Shown here one piece after another: positions 6,994-12,412 of a DNA stretch of 12,412 bases; position 1 is the stretch's first letter; each line of letters begins with the position of its first letter. The position numbers and the translations under genes were made by a program. The stretch is from DATFLL01 sp035267785 (GTDB lineage Bacteria; Pseudomonadota; Gammaproteobacteria; DATFLL01), in assembly GCA_035267785.1 (NCBI GenBank), contig DATFLL010000083.1:1-12412 (forward strand). Reading direction: 5' to 3'. Under the pieces are notes generated by a model. The model made no database searches. It worked only from the letters and a program-made list of their open reading frames with translations, and had not been told where the DNA came from.

Positions 6994-9528
6994 CTAGAGC
7001 TGGTCTTGACAACGGCGCAGGGCATTGGAGAACTGAACCCCACTTTGGAAACGCTTGTCGATCTCCTTGTTCAAGGCCTTATTGACTACCTTGCTGACGC
7101 AGGGCGGCAGGTCCGGTCGAAACATACGCACGTCCGGGTGCTTTTCATTGGCAATCTTGTACATCAGGCTGGCCAATGACTCACCGATGAACGGCAACTC
7201 GCCAGTGAGCAGTTGGTAGAGCGTAATCCCCAGTGAGAACAGGTCCGAGCGCCCGTCGACGCGCTTGCCGGCGAGCTGCTCGGGCGACATATACGACGGG
7301 CTGCCCAGAATCGTACCCGTTCGGGTCTTACTCGAATCGGTCAAGTGCGCCACGCCGAAGTCCGTGACCTTTACCGTACCAGTCTCCTGATCATAGATGA
7401 TATTGGCCGGCTTGATGTCCCGATGCACCACATTGTTGTTGTGTGCATAATCAAGCGCCTCACCCACCTGTTCGATAATCTCGAAAACCTTTTCGGCGGG
7501 CAGCAGATTGTCCGGCTTGCAGTAGGTGAGCAGGTTTTCGCCCTTGAGGTAGTCCATGGCGATGTAGGCAAGCTCCTGATCCTCGCCCACATCGTAAATG
7601 GTGACGATGTTGGGGTGGTTGAGCCGCCCGGCAGTTTCCGCCTCACGGAAGAAGCGTTTACGGACTTCCTCGAGCTGGTCGGAGTCGAACTCCTGCGACA
7701 GGGCCATGGTCTTGATGGCCACGGTACGTCCGATCTTCGGATCCCGCCCCAGGTAGACCAAGCCCATCGCGCCGCGCCCCAGCTCGCGCTCGACCTGATA
7801 ACGGCCCAGCATCGGCTTTTGGACGCCGTTCTTGCTGATGATGAGCGTGCCGCTCGCGTTGCCCGCCCCGCCCTTGCCGAGCACGAACATCGAATCCATT
7901 TCCTCGTTGCGCTCGATACGTTCCTTGACGTCGCGGAAGCCCTCGTGCAGGGACTCGATATGACGAAACACCGCGATGGCCTTGTTGAACTGACGCTTGC
8001 GTTCGTAATCCAGGCCCAGGTTATATAAGGCGTCGAACAGGCTGTCGCTGGCGATGCATTTGCGAAACTTGTCGAAGGCCAGATCGAGCTGCCCCTGCGT
8101 CTGGAAGGATACGCCCAGCAGGCGATTGGACTCGGACAGCTCCACCTGGAACCGGCCCACGCTCTGCTCCAACATGCGCTTGCCCGAGAACAGTACGTAC
8201 CCCACGAACAGCGCCGCCATCGGGCCCATGAGCTGCAGCCAGATGCCATCGGACATCATCAGGATGAAGTGGGCATTGAGCAGCGCGATGAGCACCAGGG
8301 CGCTGAGCGCCAGACCGGTGCTGATTCGAAAGCGCGGCAGTATATACATCAGATACAGCGTAATGATCACCAATGCCAATGCCTGGGCCTTGAAGGTCCA
8401 TTTGGGTACGCTGTACAGGTCCCCGGTGAGCAGAGCGGATACCGCATTGGCCATCACCATGACCGGAGGCGCCCGGGTGCCGAGCGGCGTTTCATAGGTA
8501 TCGACGAGGTGCCGGGACGTCAGGCCAATCAGAACGGTCTTGCCCTTGAAATCGCTCTGCTTGACCTTTTTATGAAGGACGTCGGCGAACGAGTACACTT
8601 TGAAGGGCGGCTTGCCGTCACGCGCCTTGTAAAAATAGGGGTGGATGAACAGCGCCGAGTCGGTTCGGAAGGTCTCACCGTCGATGCCGACGCCGAAGTC
8701 GGGCTGGACCTTGATGTGCTGCACGTTGATATGCAGGCTCCTGGCGGTAAGCAGCAACGCGAACGAGGGGTAGTAGTGCTTGCCGTAGCGCACCACCAAC
8801 GGAAGGGAGCGCACCTCCTCACCCGCCGAGTCGCGGCTGGGAATATGCCCGATACCGGCGGCGGCCTTGCCGATCACCTCGATGGGCGGGTACAGGGCCC
8901 CGGCGACCGGCATGGCCCGCGAGGAGAACACGCCCGACAGGAAGGCGAAACGCGAATCCCCGATGGGCCGGAATTTCCCGAGCGCCTGCTCGGCGACGAA
9001 CTTGGGGGGCGCCGGCACAGTCTGGTCATCGTCACTCTGCGGCTCATACGTCATCGCCAGGACCACGTCATCCGCACGATTCAACCGTGCGGCCAGAATA
9101 CCGTCAGTGTCCAGCCCGTTTTCGGCCTGACGCAAGAGCCTGTTCAGGCGCGGCGAACCACGGGACGAATGCGACTCATAGGCCGAGCGCAGCTCGCGGA
9201 TATATTCCAGGCCGCGGGCGTTCTGAGGGCTGTCGAATGGGAGAGTGATGCCAATGGTCGCGGCGCCGGCGGCGGCGACCTGCTGGGTCACGCTGGCGAT
9301 CTTGTCGCGCGGCCAGGGCCAGTTACCCAGTTCGCGCAGTGAGGCGGGATCGATGGCGATGACGACGACGTTGTCGCTGGCGGGCCGGCTGGTGGAGAAA
9401 CGCACCCCCATATCATAGGCGGATCCCTCCAGGCCACGGAGCACGTTCGTGCCGGTGGCGAAGAGGAAGAACAGCCCCACGACCAGCCCCAGGAACCAGT
9501 CTTTCTTCCACACCTGACGTTTCACCAA
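6994..9528 (-). CDS. CHASE2-TPR transmembrane Ser/Thr protein kinase
   Basis: This 844-residue membrane receptor kinase has an N-terminal helix (about 12-30), then an extracytoplasmic CHASE2 sensor (about 31-375; typical NVVVIAIDPASL, NWPWPR, FKGKTVLIGLTS). Three membrane helices follow (about 380-397, 402-424, 429-447). A cytoplasmic linker with two TPR-like repeats (about 464-530) leads to a Hanks-type kinase domain (about 577-840). The kinase is complete: P-loop GRGAMG (584-589), Lys606 in VAIK, Glu629, HRDIKPAN (702-709), DFG (723-725), an activation loop with Thr735, Thr737 and Thr739, then SPE (748-750) and Asp762. The CHASE2 ligand is unknown. The kinase sits at the C-terminus, the reverse of PknB-type receptors. 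The start is TTG 9528, eight bases after GGCGGA, or GTG 9525. The kinase half looks less GC-rich (28 of 60 bases at 7381-7440) than aspS (43 of 60 at 11341-11400). Confidence 0.94.
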   Translation of the reverse strand: MVKRQVWKKDWFLGLVVGLFFLFATGTNVLRGLEGSAYDMGVRFSTSRPASDNVVVIAIDPASLRELGNWPWPRDKIASVTQQVAAAGAATIGITLPFDSPQNARGLEYIRELRSAYESHSSRGSPRLNRLLRQAENGLDTDGILAARLNRADDVVLAMTYEPQSDDDQTVPAPPKFVAEQALGKFRPIGDSRFAFLSGVFSSRAMPVAGALYPPIEVIGKAAAGIGHIPSRDSAGEEVRSLPLVVRYGKHYYPSFALLLTARSLHINVQHIKVQPDFGVGIDGETFRTDSALFIHPYFYKARDGKPPFKVYSFADVLHKKVKQSDFKGKTVLIGLTSRHLVDTYETPLGTRAPPVMVMANAVSALLTGDLYSVPKWTFKAQALALVIITLYLMYILPRFRISTGLALSALVLIALLNAHFILMMSDGIWLQLMGPMAALFVGYVLFSGKRMLEQSVGRFQVELSESNRLLGVSFQTQGQLDLAFDKFRKCIASDSLFDALYNLGLDYERKRQFNKAIAVFRHIESLHEGFRDVKERIERNEEMDSMFVLGKGGAGNASGTLIISKNGVQKPMLGRYQVERELGRGAMGLVYLGRDPKIGRTVAIKTMALSQEFDSDQLEEVRKRFFREAETAGRLNHPNIVTIYDVGEDQELAYIAMDYLKGENLLTYCKPDNLLPAEKVFEIIEQVGEALDYAHNNNVVHRDIKPANIIYDQETGTVKVTDFGVAHLTDSSKTRTGTILGSPSYMSPEQLAGKRVDGRSDLFSLGITLYQLLTGELPFIGESLASLMYKIANEKHPDVRMFRPDLPPCVSKVVNKALNKEIDKRFQSGVQFSNALRRCQDQL

Positions 9529-9762
9529 CGCTTCATTCCGCCTTTCATTATCATTCTCGGTGGCTGGCCCCCCTGCGCCCCCTGTGTGTTATTCAGACGG
9601 CCCCACGCCGAGGACTGTCCCGCTTCGCGGCAGGAGCCACGATGTTAGCCTGTGCTTCCAGCCGGCGGCAACCGAGCCTGACCCTATATATCGGCCATCT
9701 CTGAATTTTCTTAGCCCGAACTGACGGCCCCCCGGCCTTCCGTCTTCCCGCGCCCCGTACTC
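9529..9762. other. Intergenic leader region of the kinase cluster
   Basis: This 234-base gap separates the hydrolase stop from the kinase start. It holds the candidate promoter described separately, an AT-rich TATATA at about 9684-9690, and a short minus-strand reading frame of eight codons (MKGGMKRW, 9548-9522) whose stop overlaps the kinase start region. A 68-codon open frame at 9593-9799 has no ribosome site and a low-complexity basic product, so I do not call it. No terminator with a T-run follows the hydrolase gene. Confidence 0.4.
9642..9671 (-). promoter_or_regulatory. Candidate sigma70 promoter for the kinase-phosphatase-FHA cluster
   Basis: On the minus strand TTGCCG (9671-9666) and TAACAT (9647-9642) are separated by 18 bases. 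Each matches four of six consensus positions. Transcription would start near 9635 and leave a leader of about 107 bases before the kinase start. This is a moderate match that could occur by chance, but it is the best in the gap. Confidence 0.35.
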
Positions 9763-10404
9763 TCAGCTCCCGAAACGGCCATCGCGCAGAAAGCGACAAA
9801 CCGCCTCCGCGACGGCCGCCGAGACCAGCATCTGGGTATGGGACACGGGCAGCACCTGCTGGGCGCTCGCCCCGTCCAGCCGCGTCTCGCTCAGCGCGAC
9901 CGTTCCGTCGTGAGGGAGCGGCAGCGAGGCGAACAGCCGGCCCGCGCCCACCGGCCGGCTGCCGGCGATGCTGCCGAGCTCACGGGCCGAATTCCACGGC
10001 GCCACCTCGCCGGACAATCCCTCGGCATAGCTGCGCCCCAGGAACCAGTGCCCCCAACGACGGGCCGCCAGGCGATGGGCGACCGCGCTGCCCCCGTGCG
10101 GCGTTCCCAGGGTGACGATCCGGCCGGGACGCTGGTCCGGGTGGTCCTGAAACAGCCGGCGTACGACCAGACCGCCCAGGCTGTGGGCGACGAAGTGCAC
10201 GGTCGGGCCGGGCTGGCTGGCGGCGAAGGCATGGAGCCGCGCCGCAGCCCGCGCCACACCCTCACGGCGCGCCCGATAGCCGAACGAGGCGGGATGCAGG
10301 CCGCAGCGGCGAAGACGCCAGGCCAGTAGAGCCATGGAGACGGCGGGCATGAGCAGGCCGTGAACCAGAATCACCGACTCCCCGGACCGCTCAGGCGGGC
10401 TCAT
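9763..10404 (-). CDS. Alpha/beta hydrolase, PGAP1/lipase-like esterase
   Basis: This 213-residue predicted serine hydrolase has no signal peptide. The strand and oxyanion-hole motif VILVHGLL (11-18) is followed by the nucleophile elbow FVAHSLGGLV (71-80) with Ser75. TLGTPHGG (98-105) is characteristic of PGAP1-like and related lipases. Asp166 (PHDGTVALSE) and His189 (PVSHTQML) complete a catalytic triad. It probably cleaves an ester, perhaps of a lipid, but the substrate cannot be read from the sequence. The start ATG 10404 has GAGGAAGG about ten bases upstream. It lies 88 bases after aspS and could be co-transcribed with it. Whether it belongs functionally with the kinase cluster downstream is unknown. 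The first 30 residues include a short hydrophobic patch that is part of the fold rather than a clear membrane anchor. Confidence 0.88.
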   Translation of the reverse strand: MSPPERSGESVILVHGLLMPAVSMALLAWRLRRCGLHPASFGYRARREGVARAAARLHAFAASQPGPTVHFVAHSLGGLVVRRLFQDHPDQRPGRIVTLGTPHGGSAVAHRLAARRWGHWFLGRSYAEGLSGEVAPWNSARELGSIAGSRPVGAGRLFASLPLPHDGTVALSETRLDGASAQQVLPVSHTQMLVSAAVAEAVCRFLRDGRFGS

Positions 10405-10480
10405 GCGCCGGCCGCCTTCCTCGATGAGGACGGGAACCGCGACCCGGAGCGAACCGAGCGAGGCACGGACGCGCGAACCG

Positions 10481-10492
10481 GCCGGGCCCGGC
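10481..10492. repeat. 12-base perfect palindrome at the aspS stop
   Basis: GCCGGGCCCGGC reads the same on both strands and directly abuts the aspS stop codon. It could form only a small-loop hairpin and has no T-run, so a terminator role is doubtful. GC-rich composition may explain it. Confidence 0.4.
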
Positions 10493-12310
10493 TCAGGAAG
10501 CCGCTTCGGTCTTGCCGCCCGCCGACGTCTCGGCGCCTGCGACTCGGGGCGTGCGCAGGCGCAGGCCGAGTTCGCGCAGTTGGGCGTCGTCGACGGCCGA
10601 GGGGGCCTGAGTCAACAGGCAGGCGGCGGTCTGCGTCTTGGGGAAGGCCATGACCTCGCGGATGGAACCGGCACCGCTCATCAACATCACCAGCCGGTCC
10701 AGGCCAAAGGCGATACCGCCGTGCGGCGGGCAACCGTACTTGAGCGCGTTCAGCAGGAAGCCGAACTTCTCCTCGGCCTCCTCGCGGCTGATGCCGAGCA
10801 GCTCGAAGACCTGCGCCTGGACCTCCGGGCGGAAGATACGCATGGAACCGCCGCCGACCTCGGTGCCGTTGAGTACCATGTCGTAGGCCCGCGAGTGGCA
10901 CTCGCCGGGATCGCGGCACAACTGCTCCAGATGCTCCTCCTTGGGCGCCGTGAACGGATGGTGCAGGGCGGCCCAGCGCTGTGCGGTTTCGTCCCACTCG
11001 AACATAGGGAAGTCCACGACCCACAGCGGCCGCCAGCCGTGCTCGACCAGGCCCCGGTCGTAACCGAGCTTGACGCGCAGCGCGCCCAGAGCCTCGTTGA
11101 CCACGCCCGCCTTGTCGGCGCCGAAGAAGATCAGGTCACCGGTTTCGGCACCCGTGCGCTCCAGAATCGCCTCCACCGCCGCATCGGGCAGGAACTTCAG
11201 GATGGGCGACTGCAGGCCCTCGCGGCCTGCGCCGCGGTCGTTGACCTTGATGTAGGCCAGGCCCTTGGCGCCGTAGATGCCGACAAACTTGGTGTAATCG
11301 TCGATCTCCTTGCGGGTCAGCTCGCCGCCGGCCGGCAGGCGCAGGGCCGCGACGCGGCCCTTGGGGTCGTTGGCCGGGCCGGAGAAGACCTTGAACTCCA
11401 CCTCGCTCATCAGGTCGCCCACATCGACCAGTTCCAGCGGCACACGCAGGTCCGGCTTGTCCGAGCCGAAACGGCGCATCGCTTCGGCGTAGCTCATGCG
11501 CGGGAAAGACTCGGGCAGCGCGACCTCCAGGACCTGGGCGAACAACTCGCGCATCATGTCCTCCATCAGGCCCATCAGGGTGTCCTCATCGAGGAAGGAG
11601 GTCTCGATATCGAGCTGGGTGAACTCGGGCTGGCGGTCGGCACGCAGGTCCTCGTCGCGAAAGCAGCGCACGATCTGGTAGTAGCGGTCGACGCCCGACA
11701 TCATGAGCAACTGCTTGAACAGCTGCGGAGACTGCGGCAAGGCAAAAAAGGAGCCCTGGTGGGTGCGGCTGGGCACCAGATAATCGCGGGCCCCCTCGGG
11801 CGTGGCACGGGTGAGCATCGGCGTCTCGACATCGAGGAAGCCGTGCTCGTCGAGGAAATAGCGCAGCCGGCGCGTGATCTCCGAGCGCAGGCGCAGTCGG
11901 GTCATCATCTCCGGACGGCGCAGATCGATATAGCGGTAGCGCAGCCGGTGCTCCTCGGAGACATCGTCGTCGTCGAGCTGAAACGGCGGCGTCTCGGCGC
12001 GGTTGACGATCTCCAGGGTCCGGCCCAGCACCTCGACCTGGCCGGTAGGCAGGTCCGGGTTTTCGGTCCCCTCGGGACGGCGGCGAACCCGGCCCGTCAC
12101 CTGCAGCACGTATTCGTTGCGCACGCGCTCGGCGATCTGGAAGGTCTCCGGCGTATCCGGGTCGAAGACCACCTGGACCAGGCCTTCCCGGTCGCGCAGG
12201 TCGACAAAGATTACCCCGCCGTGATCGCGCCGGCGGTGAGCCCAGCCGCAGAGGGTCACTTCCTGATCGATGAGCTGTTCGTTGACTTGCCCACAGTAAT
12301 GGGTGCGCAT
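10493..12310 (-). CDS. aspS: Aspartyl-tRNA synthetase, predicted non-discriminating (Asp/Asn)
   Basis: This class II synthetase charges tRNA with aspartate. It is 605 residues long (E. coli 590) with an N-terminal OB-fold anticodon-binding domain (about 1-105), the catalytic core, the bacterial GAD insertion (about 300-420) and a short extra polar tail. Visible signatures are LPQSPQLFKQLLMMSG (191-206), motif 2 FRDEDLRADRQPEFTQLDIE (217-236) and motif 3 GGIAFGLDR (near 531-539). The start ATG 12310 is chosen because AAGGA lies seven bases upstream. ATG 12316 is too close to that site, and the longer frame to 12388 would begin inside the promoter. His30 (RRRDHGG) and Gly81 (PEGTENPD) correspond to residues tied to tRNA-Asn recognition in Pseudomonas aeruginosa AspRS (His31/Gly82). 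The enzyme probably also makes Asp-tRNA-Asn for GatCAB. Confidence 0.97.
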   Translation of the reverse strand: MRTHYCGQVNEQLIDQEVTLCGWAHRRRDHGGVIFVDLRDREGLVQVVFDPDTPETFQIAERVRNEYVLQVTGRVRRRPEGTENPDLPTGQVEVLGRTLEIVNRAETPPFQLDDDDVSEEHRLRYRYIDLRRPEMMTRLRLRSEITRRLRYFLDEHGFLDVETPMLTRATPEGARDYLVPSRTHQGSFFALPQSPQLFKQLLMMSGVDRYYQIVRCFRDEDLRADRQPEFTQLDIETSFLDEDTLMGLMEDMMRELFAQVLEVALPESFPRMSYAEAMRRFGSDKPDLRVPLELVDVGDLMSEVEFKVFSGPANDPKGRVAALRLPAGGELTRKEIDDYTKFVGIYGAKGLAYIKVNDRGAGREGLQSPILKFLPDAAVEAILERTGAETGDLIFFGADKAGVVNEALGALRVKLGYDRGLVEHGWRPLWVVDFPMFEWDETAQRWAALHHPFTAPKEEHLEQLCRDPGECHSRAYDMVLNGTEVGGGSMRIFRPEVQAQVFELLGISREEAEEKFGFLLNALKYGCPPHGGIAFGLDRLVMLMSGAGSIREVMAFPKTQTAACLLTQAPSAVDDAQLRELGLRLRTPRVAGAETSAGGKTEAAS

Positions 12311-12359
12311 GTTCATGTCCTTGCAGGGGGTGACGAGACCCGCAACGTGAAAAGCGGAG

Positions 12360-12388
12360 ATGGTACGGAAGCACCGCCCCGATGGCAA
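12360..12388 (-). promoter_or_regulatory. Sigma70-type promoter of aspS
   Basis: On the minus strand TTGCCA (12388-12383, five of six consensus) and TACCAT (12365-12360, four of six) are spaced by exactly 17 bases. Transcription would start near 12353 with a leader of about 43 bases before the aspS ATG. This is the best-matched promoter in the window. Confidence 0.65.
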
Positions 12389-12412
12389 CTCGGACGGCCA
12401 AATCGAGGAGTT

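Noticed and set aside
8269..9342. Plus-strand open frame of 357 codons opposite the CHASE2 part of the kinase gene
   Set aside because: It has no recognisable domain or ribosome site, and the minus-strand frame has a full domain series through the same bases.
9593..9799. 68-codon minus-strand frame between the hydrolase and the kinase
   Set aside because: It overlaps the hydrolase end, has a low-complexity basic product and lacks a ribosome site. The stretch is better read as a regulatory region.
5082..10404. Type VI secretion regulatory trio (PpkA/PppA/Fha)
   Set aside because: The logic is similar, but no T6SS structural gene is in the window and the kinase has CHASE2 and TPR parts rather than a PpkA layout. 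The resemblance is only functional.
12311..12388. 26-residue N-terminal extension of AspRS
   Set aside because: It would begin within the -35 box of the aspS promoter and precedes the conserved MRTHYCGQ start with its own ribosome site.

Overview
All twelve protein genes in this window lie on the minus strand, so the reading order runs from high to low coordinates. From upstream to downstream they are aspS, a small alpha/beta hydrolase, a CHASE2-TPR Ser/Thr kinase, a PP2C phosphatase, a two-FHA protein, a one-FHA protein, yebC, ruvC, ruvA, ruvB, ybgC, tolQ and the start of tolR, which is cut by the window edge. No RNA gene, insertion sequence, phage gene, CRISPR array or plus-strand gene is supported. 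The sequence is GC-rich, and the order aspS-yebC-ruvC-ruvA-ruvB-ybgC-tolQ-tolR is the one I know from Pseudomonas-type Gammaproteobacteria. The organism is therefore probably a high-GC gammaproteobacterium. I cannot name the genus; a Chromatiales/Ectothiorhodospiraceae-like relative is only a guess.

Housekeeping part. aspS (10493-12310) has a clear sigma70-type promoter and is predicted to be a non-discriminating Asp/Asn-tRNA synthetase, because it carries the Pseudomonas-type His30/Gly81 pair. yebC (4178-4924) has its own extended -10 promoter and is followed by ruvCAB, the complete Holliday-junction branch migration and resolution set with all catalytic residues. ybgC-tolQ-tolR then opens the Tol-Pal envelope operon. 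tolQ appears to start at a TTG whose Shine-Dalgarno sequence lies inside ybgC.

Accessory part. About 5.3 kb (5082-10404) sits between aspS and yebC, which are adjacent in Pseudomonas. Its core is a self-contained phospho-signalling module. An 844-residue membrane receptor kinase has an extracytoplasmic CHASE2 sensor, three further membrane helices, a TPR-like linker and a C-terminal Hanks-type kinase. A PP2C phosphatase (the eraser) and two FHA proteins (the phosphothreonine readers) follow in the same direction. Both FHA proteins carry an acidic-Thr-x-x-Ile/Tyr motif outside the FHA fold, resembling the GarA/OdhI phospho-switch layout, so they may be both substrate and reader. The second FHA-like domain of the larger protein seems to have lost its phosphothreonine-binding residues. 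The module ends at two tandem hairpins, immediately before the yebC promoter.

The hydrolase between aspS and the kinase is a predicted cytoplasmic Ser-Asp-His esterase of unknown substrate. A candidate promoter after it could drive the kinase cluster separately.
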